Below, one piece after another: positions 1-11,531 of a stretch of DNA of 64,000 nt (position 1 is the stretch's first letter; every line of letters begins with the position of its first letter). This DNA is from Cryptomeria japonica. Taxonomy: Eukaryota > Streptophyta > Pinopsida > Cupressales > Cupressaceae. Where the stretch lies: the NCBI RefSeq assembly GCF_030272615.1, contig NC_081409.1, forward strand, positions 208,923,190 to 208,987,189, read 5' to 3'. The notes beneath the pieces were generated by a model. The model searched no databases. It was given only the letters and a program-made list of their open reading frames with translations, and was not told where the DNA came from. A program made the position numbers and the translations under genes.

Positions 1-1787
1 GAAACAGAAGCCTCACCATCGTTATCCTCTTCTTTGGACTTTTCAGCTTCAAGTCTGTACTGAGCATATATGTCACTTCTGTAGAACTTCCTTGTCCTGA
101 AAACAAGAATGCCTGAAACAAGAGCCCCAAATAATGACACCAACGTCATTATGATGAAACTAAGGCGAAAGCACTCATGTCCCATGCAGGTCAGCTTATT
201 ATGAGCTGTTGCAGGTGCATTAGCTCCCTGCAACAATTCTGCAGAAAAGTACTGTTTTCTGGCTTCTTTATCATATAGTTTTCCAGCTACTCTCACTGAG
301 AGAAGATAGGATCCCAGTGGGCTTGCAGCAGCTCCAAAATTGTAAAGAGTAGCATAGTACTTTAGACCAAAGAGCTCTGAGATAACAGCAAAAACCACAG
401 GCCATTGAGCTCCAAAAGACAGGCCTATAATGATTGAGGCTACATATAGTGATCCAGGCAGAGCAAATGCTATAAAAATATGCCCAATACAAGCAATAAG
501 CATTATTATGGTAAACAACAAAGGTCTGGGAAATTTGTACTTAAGCAAGAGAAACTCAGACAAGTATCCTGACACCACACGGCCCAGAAAGTTCCAGATG
601 CTGATGAGAGAAACAAAAGTGCTGATATTCACAGGAGTGTATCCCAGAGATTGCCCAATCTGACCCATGTTATCAATGGCAGTGAGAGTGGTTCCAACCC
701 CACAAGTAGTGGCTATAAATAAGATTATCATGTCCCCACTCACAAGGGCCTGTGGAATGGTGAAGTCCTCTCCTCTGGTTGGGCCCTTGAAAATTCTTGC
801 CAGACTGGATCTTATGGATTCGGGCTTGTCTTCCTGTTGGTTCGCAGGAGCTCCCCTGCGCGAATCTGTTAACTTGATCTCCCTAGGGTTTTGCTCCTTG
901 TTTTTACTTCCAACAATATCAATCTGCAGAGGCTTCTGAGACCCTTGTCCCCTCCGAGAAGAGAGTTTTTCAAGCTTCATTTTGTCAATCTCTGCATCAA
1001 CAACCACAAGAAGATTAAACATAAGGAAAAGAATGGCAAAGACAGCTACAATTTGGTAGCCTGATTGTGGAAACTTCTTCACTCTATTCTCAACCACAGT
1101 CATGACCATCAGAAACCCTGCGAGGGCTAGGGCTATGTAAAGGAAGTTGTAGAAGCGCTTCAGCTCTTTCTTCTCTGTAATCACTTTAGTGGGTCTCACT
1201 ATTAACATGACAGCCAGGGATACTGCAGAGGGCAACACACCAAGCAGAAGAATTACTCCTGTGTTGTTCTGGCCATAGATAGCATGGTATATTTGAGTGA
1301 AGATTGCTCCACTGAGCCCTACAAATCCCTTAAGAATTCCCAGCACACTTCCTCTGCTCTGAGGGAAATTCTTGACACAGGTAACCAGAGACCCTGTATT
1401 CGCAAAAGTCTGAGAATTGGATCCTATGTAGATGTATAAATACATCTGCCAAGTCTTGGGCTTGGCAATCCTTTGGGTCACAGATAACCAGATCATTAAA
1501 TAACCAGTGATGTTCATAATGGCTCCTATGCCCAAAACTACCCATGGTGGAGTAACCTCGTTGATCAGACCAGACAAAATGCCAACATTCCCTCCCAGAT
1601 CTTTGAAAAATCCCAATGTGGTCAGAGTCTCTTGATCATAGCCCAGGACTGTTTTAATCGCTTGTGAGTATATACCAAATATGTAAGTCCCTCCTGCAAC
1701 GGACATGATCAGAAAAGATATAAATACCACAAACCATCTTCCTGTAGCCACATTTCTGGCCAAAACAGAGAACTCTGTTTTATCCAT
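1..1787 (-). CDS. Nodulin-like / NFD4-like MFS membrane protein, copy 1 (3' end outside window)
   Basis: Predicted polytopic membrane protein of the plant nodulin-like family (MFS fold). Substrate cannot be told from sequence. The frame is open for 595 codons from the ATG at 1787 to the window edge, with no intron evident. The N-terminal half (about residues 8-250) has the nodulin-like hallmark NVATGRWFVVFISFLIMS followed by several hydrophobic helices. A hydrophilic Lys/Gln/Ser-rich loop follows, including NKEQNPREIKLTD. The C-terminal half resumes with GDMIILFIATTCGVGTT and further helices, then an acidic tail (EKSKEEDND). The tail reads through the point where copy 2 stops and continues as GEASVS off the window. 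A TTTTGTTTGCAG tract just upstream of the ATG looks like a 3' splice site, so a 5' UTR intron is possible. This is the only plausible intact host gene here. Family call is firm, function is not. Confidence 0.88.
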   Translation of the reverse strand, partial: MDKTEFSVLARNVATGRWFVVFISFLIMSVAGGTYIFGIYSQAIKTVLGYDQETLTTLGFFKDLGGNVGILSGLINEVTPPWVVLGIGAIMNITGYLMIWLSVTQRIAKPKTWQMYLYIYIGSNSQTFANTGSLVTCVKNFPQSRGSVLGILKGFVGLSGAIFTQIYHAIYGQNNTGVILLLGVLPSAVSLAVMLIVRPTKVITEKKELKRFYNFLYIALALAGFLMVMTVVENRVKKFPQSGYQIVAVFAILFLMFNLLVVVDAEIDKMKLEKLSSRRGQGSQKPLQIDIVGSKNKEQNPREIKLTDSRRGAPANQQEDKPESIRSSLARIFKGPTRGEDFTIPQALVSGDMIILFIATTCGVGTTLTAIDNMGQIGQSLGYTPVNISTFVSLISIWNFLGRVVSGYLSEFLLLKYKFPRPLLFTIIMLIACIGHIFIAFALPGSLYVASIIIGLSFGAQWPVVFAVISELFGLKYYATLYNFGAAASPLGSYLLSVRVAGKLYDKEARKQYFSAELLQGANAPATAHNKLTCMGHECFRLSFIIMTLVSLFGALVSGILVFRTRKFYRSDIYAQYRLEAEKSKEEDNDGEASV

Positions 1788-2430
1788 TCTTACTGCAAAC
1801 AAAATTCAAACGCAGTACCTAGAGTAATGTTTTTCTGACTTGGGTTCTGCAATCAATGGCAGTTTAGATATTCAAGAATGTACCCAGTCCAGCAATATGA
1901 AGAGCATCCCTATATTGTACAAATCAAATAACTATAACGTGCACTTAAAATATCTCATACAATTCTTGTGATCTCTTTTCCCATGTCTGATGATATTGAT
2001 GGGTTTGGAATCTATTAGAGGTGTAATTAAGAACTAATCAGCCGTAAGCCATCGTGGAAGATTCGACAAAAGAATCCAAGAATACACAGGACTTTGATTC
2101 TTAATGCAGTCGATAGTGAGAAGAATTATAACTTAGAATTACATCAAGCTAGGTCAACAAAATATTTTTTTGTTCAAACTTGTTACATTGCACGATCTCC
2201 AACTTAAGCTACTATACAATTGAAGTGTATTAGTTTATATTGCGTTTTTTAATTTAAGTTTCAAAGAAGTTATGGACTGATAAACAGTCACATCTTGTAA
2301 CTTGAACTCCTGAGCGTGACATTTTTCCAAAAAAAAATTATATGCCCGGGTTTGATAGCTTCAGAACTCAATATAGTCCAATATAGTCCAGGGGTACTGC
2401 GAGGTTTTTCAATGAATCTTGGATTGATAG
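1..2430. repeat. Tandem duplication unit 1 (gene plus upstream flank)
   Basis: This unit aligns with 3271-5670 at an offset of about 3271 bp. Similarity covers the coding region and at least 600 bp upstream of the ATG, including the block starting ACGATCTCCAACTTAA. Coding similarity is much higher than that of the upstream flank, as expected for an old duplication with the protein kept under selection, or for gene conversion within the coding part. The left boundary lies outside the window. Confidence 0.85.
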
Positions 2431-3281
2431 TAAGATATGTTTTGGGTAATATATTGGAGAGTAGGTGAAAGTTGGAAGAAATGAACATTGTCTTTGTTAG
2501 ACTAATTAGTTAGAATACAATTGAGTTGATCTTGTGCGGAAAAACTAAATATAAATGGATACAACTTATAATTTAATCAGACAAGAAAATGATTAACTTA
2601 GGATATTTATTATATTGACTAGATTTGTTGCTATAATTGTCACAATTGGAGAAAGATACAAAATTGTGTTATTTACTTCAAGGATATGCAGGTTTATTCA
2701 TCCATTGGCTTGTCCCCAAATCTTTTTCATTTTCTTTTAGAGCAAGGTGTTGATCAAATGCTGGACTATAGTTAAAAATAAGTCTATTGTTGGGCAAACT
2801 TTTTATGGTATATTCAAGAATATGGTTATCAACAATGTCCTTAAGAATGTTGTAGTATGAGTACAATAGAAGATGATCTTTTTTATAGTGTTGCCAAAAG
2901 AGTAGTTCGATTAATTCCTTTCGGTTGTCTTTTGTACTGGCATTACACCCTAAATATAAGTAAACAAAATTGCACCCTTTTATCCATATTGACAATTTTA
3001 TCTAATTTTTGAACTCTTGAACATCTTGATGATAGATCTTAAATACTGATGCAAAAAAACATACACAATCATATCCAAAAACGTCCACAATTAACATTTA
3101 GATTTTAGAAAACTGATAGCCTTAAAAAATATCAATGTTAAATATACTACACATTCATAACCTTATTACACTTTGAAAAGTAAAATATTAAGAGCATAAC
3201 TGTAACATGTATTCCCTTGTTACCAACCCACTTAATATTCATACCATCTCTTATTTGGCTACGGTGGTTTGAAACAAAACC
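2431..3281. other. Intergenic region between the tandem copies
   Basis: AT-rich sequence separating the upstream flank of copy 1 from the 3' end of copy 2. A 105-codon minus-strand frame at 2678-2995 has no motif I recognise and is not treated as a gene. The last part should contain the 3' UTR of copy 2, but no clear polyadenylation signal can be chosen. Confidence 0.5.
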
Positions 3282-5670
3282 CTATTTATCATTATCCTCT
3301 TCTTTGGACTTTTCGGCTTCAACTCTAAACTTAGCATAGATGTCACTTCTGTAAAACTTCCTTGTCCTGAAAACAAGAATGCATGAAACAAGAGCCCCAA
3401 ATAATGATACCAATGCCATTATGATAAAACTAAGGCGAAAGCACTCATGTCCCATGCAGGTCAACTTATTATGAGCTGTTGCAGGTGCATTAGCTCCCTG
3501 CAACAATTGTGCAGAAAAATACTGTTTTCTGGCTTCTTTATCATATAGTTTTCCAGCTACTCTCACTGAGAGAAGATAGGATCCCAGTGGGCTTGCAGCA
3601 GCTCCAAAATTGTAAAGAGTAGCATAGTACTTTAGACCAAAGAGCTCCGAGATAACAGCAAAAACCACAGGCCATTGAGCTCCAAAAGACAGGCCTATAA
3701 TGATTGAGGCTACATAGAGTGATCCAGGCAGAGCAAATGCTATAAAAATATGGCCAACACAAGCAATAAGCATTATTATGGTAAAAAACAAAGGTCTGGG
3801 AAATTTGTACTTAAGCAAGAGAAATTCAGACAAATATCCTGACACTACACGGCCCAGAAAGTTCCAGATGCTGATGAGAGAAACAAATGTGCTAATATTC
3901 ACAGGAGTGTATCCCAGAGATTGCCCAATCTGACCCATGTTATCAATGGCAGTAAGAGTGGTTCCAACCCCACAAGTAGTGGCTATAAATAAGATTATCA
4001 TGTCCCCACTCACAAGGGCCTGTGGGATGGTGAAGTCTTCTCCTCTGCTTGGGCCCTTGAAAATTCTTGCCAGACTGGATCTTATGGATTTGGGCTTGTC
4101 TTCCTGTTGATTCACAGGAGCTCCCCTGCTCAAATCTGTCAACTTGATCTCCCCTTGGTTTTGCTCCTTGTTTTGACTTCCAACAACATCAATCTGCAGA
4201 GGCTTCTGAGACCCTTGTCCACTCTGAGAAGAGAGTTTTTCAAGCTTCATTTTGTCAATCTCTGCATCAATAACCACAACAATATTGAACATAAGGAAAA
4301 GAACGGTAAAGACAGCTACAATTTGGTAGCCTGACTGTGGAAACTTCTTCACTCTATTCTCCACCACAGTCATGACCATCAGAAACCCTGCCAGGGCTAG
4401 GGCTATGTAAAGGAAGTTGAAGAAGCGTTTCAGCTCTTTCTTCTCTGTAGTCACTTTAGTGGGTCTCACTATTAACATGACAGCCAGGGATACTGCAGAT
4501 GGCAATACACCAAGCAGCAGAATTACTCCTGTGTTGTTCTGGCCATAGATTGCATGGTATATTTGAGTGAAGATGGCTCCACTGAGCCCCACAAATCCCT
4601 TAAGGATTCCCAGCACACTTCCTCTGCTCTGAGGGAAATTCTTGACACAGGTAACCAGAGCCCCTGTATTAGGCAAAAGTCTGAGAATTGGCTCCTATGC
4701 AGATGTATAAATACATCTGCCAGGTCTTCGGCTTGGCAATCCTTTGGGTCACAGACAACCAGATCATCAAATAACCAATGATGTTCATGATGGCTCCTAT
4801 GCCCAGAACTACCCATGGTGGAGTGACCTCGTTGATTAGACCAGCCAGAATTCCAACATTCCCTCCCAGATCTTTGAAAAATCCCAATGTGGTCAGAGTT
4901 TCCTGATCATAGCCCAGGACCGTTTTAATCGCTTGTGAATATATACCAAATATGTAAGTCCCTCCTGCAAGGGACATGATCAGAAAAGATATAAATACCA
5001 CAAACCATCTTCCTGTAGCCACATTTCTTGCCAGAACAGAAAGCTTTGTTTTATCCATTCTAACTGCAAACAAAATTCAAATGCAGTACCCAGAGTAGTG
5101 TTTTTCTGACTTGGGTTCTGCAATCAATGGCAGTTTACAACTTCAAGAATGTACCCACATGATATATAGAAATCCAGCAATATGGGAAGCATCCCTAAAT
5201 TGTACAAATCAAATTACGAGAACGTGCACTTAAAATATCTCAAAAAATTCTTGTGATTTCTTAGACCATGTCTGATGATATTGATGGTTTTGGAATCCAT
5301 TAGAAGTGTAAACAAGAACAGCTAATCAGCCGTCAGCCATCGTGGAAGATTCGAAAAAGAATCAAAGAATACACAGGATTTTTTTTCTTAGTTCAGTCGA
5401 TCGTGAGAAGAATTATAAAGAAAAACCCCAGGCCAGGTCAACAAAATATTTTTGTTCAACTGGTTGCATTGCACGATCTCCAACTTAACCACTGTACAAT
5501 TGAAGTATATTAGTTCAATTACGTGTTTTTAAAGTTTCAAGAAGGTATTGTCTGATAAATAGTCAAATCTTGTAACTTGAACTGCTGAGCACGACATTTT
5601 TCCTTAAATTATAATTCGCACGGGTTAATCCAGCTGGTATATAAGAGGTTTGTCAAGGAAGCATGGACGG
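3271..5670. repeat. Tandem duplication unit 2
   Basis: Second unit of the gene duplication, homologous to 1-2430. Upstream similarity persists to about 5670. It is interrupted by small indels, such as a ~15-bp extra block near 5157 (CATGATATATAGAAA region) that copy 1 lacks. Confidence 0.8.
3282..5058 (-). pseudogene. Nodulin-like / NFD4-like MFS protein, copy 2, single-base frameshift
   Basis: Tandem paralogue of copy 1. From the ATG at 5058 the frame reads MDKTKLSVLARNVATGRW and runs 129 residues to ...NSQTFA. There, GCG-AAT of copy 1 has become GCC-TAA-T through one inserted base near 4673, giving a stop at 4669-4671. The rest (NTGALVTCVKNFPQSRG onward) is open in the next frame for about 460 codons, to TAG at 3282. 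Apart from this base the two copies have no net length difference from the ATG to this stop, and copy 2 has no other stop. So this is either a very recent loss or an assembly/sequencing error. The C-terminal tail ends EEDNDK, shorter than in copy 1. The same CAG acceptor-like tract precedes the ATG (5064-5075). If the extra base is an error, the protein would be about 592 residues. Confidence 0.85.
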
Positions 5671-8600
5671 CTGGGAATACTATTAATTATTAAAATTGCA
5701 TTTCTTTACTTAAGAATCTGACTCTAATTAAAAATAACAGTTGCAGTAAAATTTTATATTTAGATTTAGAAGGGTGTTTGGTGCAGAGTGGTTGTTGTAA
5801 TCACTTAAATGATGAGTTTGAAGCTTTCTTCATTTGAAAAAAGAAGAAACATTTTAGATTTGGAAGGTTGTTTGCTGTATTGACAAAGTTGCTATTGTAA
5901 TCATTTAAATGATGACGAGTTTGAATCTTTCACAATTAAAAATAGAAGAAGAACAAAAGTTTTAGATTTAGAAGGGTGTTTGTTATAATGACAGAGTTGT
6001 TATGGTAACCATCCAGTTTGAACCTTTCACAATTAAAAGAGAAGGAAATCGAAGTTTTAATTTAATTAATTAATAAGTAAATGACAGGCATTTGCATAAT
6101 TATTAAAAATAAAAAGAGGATAAAGCATGAGGAAGCTTGTTTTATTTGGTGATGGTAGAAGATGGAGAATCTTGAGAAAGTGATAAGAAGACATTAGTAC
6201 AATTGAAATCAAATGTAGTGTGTAGTGCCTCGTGGTGTATGATACTGCTTTCAAGGGTGAAATACTATCTTTGGGCATGTTGGTGGCTTGGATCCTCACA
6301 ACTATGTCTTCTATACTAAGTGATGTCAAATATATTGCCATCAATTAGGATGAACCAATACGTTTAAATAGAGAAATTAAATATAAATATTGATATAGAC
6401 TAGGTATAAGCAACCATACTCTATGTATATGAATACCTTAATATATTATTGTCATTAAACATTTGAGTATACTAGTTGTTGATATTAAGACCTGAATACC
6501 TTTGTTAAGTAGATATAAATAATAGGCTACACATACATCTAAAGATCTATAATTGAATCCCTTTAACCTTTCCTACTAGATATATAACCTAAAATACAAA
6601 ATACATAGCTCTATAATGATATACCAAACAAGAGCTCACTAAAGACATGAAATAGTTTATATTACTAAACAATGTATATTGATAAATCTCATTACATGCA
6701 CAAATGTCTAAGCATGTATTAGACTTGATTTCACAAAGATTTAACTTAGAGTTGTAATACTAATTCATCCATGTAGGTAGGAAGCTACAAAGAGGACAAA
6801 TATGTGAATTCTAAAAAACTATTGATCATTTAAACATTAATATGGGAGAAATACAACTATCAATATAAATATAAAAATAATAATTAACACTCAACCTTTT
6901 CATCTCAATATAATGCACAAGATAAATAGTCATCTATAAATAGGAGATTAGCTAGGGATCCTCAAGGTTGTCTCCAATTTATGAATAAGAAAATAAGACC
7001 AACCAAAATTATACCATCCTTGGTAAAAGGGGTGGTTGCTACCATTTTTACTTTTTGCCTGAGTAAAATAAATGGACGGTGTTTCCTTATTTTACTTCAG
7101 TCACTTGAACCATTAAACTTAAGAAAATAAGTTTAAATCTTAGAAAGATATGAGATTAGTTTGTTGGCCAAATACTAAATGATGGATTTTTACTAAATCA
7201 TTACTTCCACCATAGACTATGGATTACCTCTCACAAGCCCATAAATGTAATTGTATTAAAGGGGGTATCATATCCTTAATCTGTGTAATTTTCTCTCTAA
7301 CATCACCTCTCAACCTAATTATGGATATACATGAGTTGATTAAATATGGCGAACAATCAAGTCAATGTTAAAATACAAGGGTTGGATAATTATAGTTCAT
7401 GTCATTGTGTGTCTAGAAGGCTCTATAATGTTCTACCTCTTGTTGCCTCAATAAGATCTCCCTTCAATTTAGAATGTTTGCTAGGTTAAGTCAAATGCAA
7501 CTAGAATTAGAGTATTTGAACCTCCAAGATATTGAATTAGTAATAGGCAATCATTAGGCCATGTTAATGATTAATGCCTAGAATTATTGTTATACCTTAA
7601 GAACTATATATCATTCACTTGTATCATAGAGGTGAAATATTGCCAAGGGTATCCTAGATGTAAAACTGAATTGGCTGAGTTGGTTGTTACCTCTACAATG
7701 TAGGTAATGAAAAAAAAATATTATCATTGAATCAGAAGGGTTAGTAGGAAGTCAACTATAACACAAAGGTGATCGATGCTAGGTGATACCAATATTGTAA
7801 AGGGGATAGTTAATGAAATTATGAAATATATGCGATTCTAGGCTCTCATGCATCAACCTAGAATCAATCTAGTTTTCATCATATCATGTAACATTTAAAT
7901 AGGTGTGAATGGATTTGAATTTTGTCCACAAGGGAGAGCCAAACAAGAACAAATCCACACATAATATAAGTTTATGATGGGTTGTGATTAGGGATTGATT
8001 AAAGGTATGTTAAAAACTACTATAAAGGAGGAAATTATGAACTAAAATAGCATAAAGCATGAGACATAAAAACTAAATGCAGAGCATAAGTACATATATG
8101 GAAAGAAGACACAAAGGGGCACCTATGATAGAAAGCAAAACCAAACTAGGTTGGATAGGGGCACTGGACATTAGAATTCTAGAGTGCTTAGATGCAAAAG
8201 GTAGTGATATGAATGATTTCATGAGGTTTTTGGGCTTCCACTATACAAATATCAATAAGAAATGGAAGGATAGGGGTGTTAGGTGCCCAAGTCTTGTAAT
8301 TTTTCCTTAAATTTTGGGTGATGAACATTGTCTCAATCTACATAGTCTGTTTCTATTTTTTGCTCATCATCAATTCTTAGATCTAGACTTGCACATAAAA
8401 AAAGAGATGAAAAATGGATGTGTTGTATAGGGTCTTGTCTAAGTCAAACATTGCATTGGTGTTCCGACCTCCACAACAACAAAAATGATTAATAAATAGT
8501 TTGTTCCCTTAGGGGAGCAAAGATAGGCGAATGAAACAAAATGACAATGATTGCCTCATGCATGAAACCCTAGCTTGGATCTTATGATGAAGATAATGTA

Positions 8601-8959
8601 TATTTGCAAGTCCTTAAAGTAGCATGATGTCCATACAAGGATTAAGCTTGGATGTGTTTGATGTTGATCTTCAATTTTTTTCTCTTGATATGTCTAAATC
8701 CTACAACAAATGACTTGAAATGTTTGCATAATATTTCTCATAAAAAATGAATTTCCTTATGATTGATAAATTGGAGATATTGACTTTTAAATGGGAAAGA
8801 GAGACAAATTTATATGTGACAAACACCTTTTTGATTGCAACTTTTTGGGAGAGGTCGATAAAGGGAGACAATTGTTAACAACCCAACATTGAATTTTAAA
8901 TATTTAAATTTGGAGCCAAATAGGGAGGGCACTAGCATTGGGTATTATTGTCCAACCCA
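5671..8959. other. Gene-free AT-rich stretch
   Basis: Apart from the short tandem repeat at 5760-6058 I see no supportable gene. Short frames (for example 77 codons at 8077-8310 and 92 codons at 6066-6344) show no family motif. The right end abuts the truncated start of Copia element C. It may be old, unrecognisable repeat DNA. Confidence 0.5.
5760..6058 (+). repeat. Three-unit degenerate tandem repeat, ~94-108 bp
   Basis: Units begin at about 5760, 5854 and 5962, each with TTAGATTTRGAAGG. Each continues through a GAGTTGTTRTTGTAAT-like block, a GAGTTTGAA block and a purine-rich end. Units two and three share TTTCACAATTAAAA. No coding content is seen. Confidence 0.7.
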
Positions 8960-9843
8960 ATTAGGCTACACAAAGGAAGCCCGGATGAGGTAGAAGCAAA
9001 TTTTTTAAGGAAGTTGAAGAAAGGTACTGGAAAATACAAAGGTATGTTACCCTTTAAATGTTTTAGATGTAGTAAGATTGGTCATATTGCAACTAGATGT
9101 CTGAAAAGGGAAAATAGATAAAGTTTAATGAAAAAAGGGGAAAGTTCAATAAGAAGGCATATTATGTTAAGGATGACACAGGTATCTCAGATGATGAATC
9201 AGACTATGAGGATGGTGATTGTTTGTTTTTGGTAGAAAAGGATGTTCCTAAGTATGACATCTCTAAGACTATTACTAACACATTTCATGCTAAAAGAGAT
9301 AAGAATGAATGGTTGATTGATAATGGATTCTCAAATCATATGACTGACGATAAAAGAAAGTTCATAAAGATTGAAAGGTATGATGGAGTTTCGATTAGAT
9401 TTGGAGATGATCAGACAACACAAATCGTTGGTATCGATTCAATTACCTTTGATGGAAAGCATAACACTGACAATGTTTATTATGTGAAGGGTTTGCATCA
9501 TAATCTCTTAAGTGTCAGATAGATGTGCGAAAATTGATACAATGTCATCTTTCAAGACAATGGACGTGAGATCCAGAAGGATTCCAGAACAGTTATTGCA
9601 GTTGGAAGAAGGACAAATGGAAACATGTACTAGTTGGAAGGAGCTACAAAACATTGCTTGATCTCACAACTTGATGACAACTGGCTATGGCACCAGAGGA
9701 TGTGCCATATCAACTTTGATAACTTGGTACATATCAGTTAAAAGAGTGCAATAAGAGATCTGCCTAGATTGTCAAAACTGGAGAACAATATCTACAGGGA
9801 ATGTCAAATAGGAAAGCATACCAAAATTACATTCAGAGGAAAG
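8960..9843 (+). pseudogene. Copia element C, left part: gag end, zinc knuckle, protease, pre-integrase
   Basis: Decayed 5' portion of a plus-strand Ty1/Copia polyprotein; its 5' LTR and most of gag are missing. Gag C-terminus: KLKKGTGKYKGMLPFK, then an intact CCHC knuckle CFRCSKIGHIATRC starting at about 9059. A stop/frameshift follows near 9119. The protease region (from 9223) reads WLIDNGFSNHMT, where Copia proteases normally have DSG, so the active site is DNG. LLSVR-stop stands where LLSVGQ is expected, a CAG-to-TAG type change. The pre-integrase segment has WLWHQRMCHINFDN. The copy is cut at 9843 by element A, and the frame resumes at 17203. Confidence 0.85.
9839..9843. other. Target-site duplication of element A, left copy (GAAAG)
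   Basis: Five bases directly before the TGTTGG terminus of A. The right copy at 17198-17202 is TAAAG (one mismatch). Removing A plus one copy rejoins element C as TTC AGA GGA AAG GAG TAC, matching FKRKLYSS of element D in register. Confidence 0.8.
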
Positions 9844-11186
9844 TGTTGGCAATAACAATGCAAGAAAACTGAGAGGGGGGGGGGGGGTGGTGAATCAATT
9901 TTCACCAAAATTAATCAAATTAACCTCAACTTTAGATCTGATCAAGAACAACAATAGAAAATATAAACACCACATCAACAACACACATAACATAGTTTTT
10001 TGACGTGGAAAACCTGGTTAAGGGAAAAACCACGGTGGGAACCTACCCACAATATGATGATACTTTGCAGTAGTATGCGTAAATATTACAATATAGAATG
10101 CACATGCATTCATGCACACTGCCTAGAGCTCACTACTCAAAACAACAAAGGGCTACAACCCTGGGAAGGCTCATTGCCTTACAAATATTGGACAACAATC
10201 CAGATTACATGAATTGAAAGATTAGCATCACCAAATGCCTGATCACAGTTCCGGTTAAGCACATTGTCTGCACTGCAACACTTCTCTGCTCTCCCACACA
10301 CTTCTGAAAGATAAATTCACTTGTTTGCACATACAACACTCTCAAAGAACATAGATAAAAACCACAGAAATACATCTTATGATTACAAAACTTATTTATA
10401 CAAATCATCTACCTTAACCTCAAGGTCGGCTCAACACATAAGACCTAATTATAAAATTACATTGCACAATACATAAATCAATATGCAGACCAATACAATG
10501 TCGGCAAGGACATAACATGGACCCAAATCAAAACCTCTAACACGCAATGACAACAAATATCTTCCCAAGATCATCCACAACACGCAAGAACCATCGGGTC
10601 AGCCAAAAAGTCGTACAACACAAAGAATACCACCAAACCAATAAAATATTTAATAACGTGCACCACGATCAATGTGGACCACCAAAATGCATAGAACACG
10701 ATCGAAGAACATCAACAAGCAATGTCAATTCCTCCACAACAACCACAACAACTCAGATAACTAGAATCATGATTATTTCATCACCGGAGCTCAAGAACAC
10801 CAACAAAAAACTGAAAGATATGCTTGTGAAGTTCCAAATCATGAACCACTTGAATCGAGGACACACATGAACCTCCTAAACACTCTCCAAAATATGCACA
10901 ACATAAAGAATCAATTTCAGAGCAATACAAACTTGAAATCACAACTTTGCAATATAGAACCAACAAAAAAATGAATCATCCACTGGATCACATAATTCGA
11001 TCAGATCACCTTCCAGAACACTAAAACTCATATTGAATCAACTAGAGATAAGTATCTCAAAACCCATTAATCTGCATCAACACATCTGCAACCAAACCAA
11101 CTCTTGGCAACACCAAATCACAAGAAACACATGAATATGTTGACATCAATGACAACAACACATTCCAACAACTCTAATATCCAACA
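9844..11186 (-). repeat. 3' LTR of element A
   Basis: 1343-bp LTR with ends TGTTGGCAAT and ATATCCAACA on the plus strand. Near its element-3' end lies a run of 13 or more G (plus strand), which corresponds to the C-tract plus CTCTCAGTTTTC block shared by all LTRs of this group. It aligns throughout with 15701-17197 except for the insertion at 16760-16918. Confidence 0.92.
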
Positions 11187-11420
11187 ATGTCCCCCTTTGG
11201 CATATATGGCAACATATCAATGTGAAAAAAAATAATGCAAAGAAAGAAATCAACTCCAACAATCTCCCCCTGAGATCATGCACACATAGCTCTCTACCTC
11301 AAATAGATAAGACAATTTTTCACATGCATCTCTCCCCCTTTGACAACAATGCCAAAGACACATACAAATCATTATTCTCTTCCTCTTACCAGATAATATC
11401 TCCCCCTAAGACACACACTC
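11187..11420 (-). other. Polypurine tract cluster of element A
   Basis: Primer sites for plus-strand DNA synthesis. Read on the minus strand, the proximal tract is GCCAAAGGGGGACA, next to the 3' LTR (11187-11203). Three more purine runs lie at about 11261-11272 (CAGGGGGAGATT), 11330-11344 (CAAAGGGGGAGAGA) and 11399-11412 (TTAGGGGGAGATA). Confidence 0.75.
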
Positions 11421-11531
11421 AAAAAATTATGAACAACTGAACCACATATTGACTACTCCCTTGGAGTAGCAACACCCACTCATCAATCCAGATATCAAGA
11501 TAAGACTATGAAGTCCATTAGATTGATGCAT

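Noticed and set aside
2678-2995. A 105-codon minus-strand ORF between the transporter copies.
   Set aside because: No recognisable motif, no counterpart next to the other copy, and the size is compatible with chance in AT-rich DNA.
8077-8310. A 77-codon plus-strand ORF in the left intergenic region.
   Set aside because: No family resemblance, no supporting context and no similar copy elsewhere in the window.
10000-10212. Similar ~70-codon ORFs starting with a TWKTWLREKP-like peptide recur at 10000-10212, 15849-16061 and 36465-36683.
   Set aside because: They are antisense readings of the conserved LTR block around TTAACCGGGTTTTCC in elements A and D. Their conservation reflects LTR homology, not a protein.
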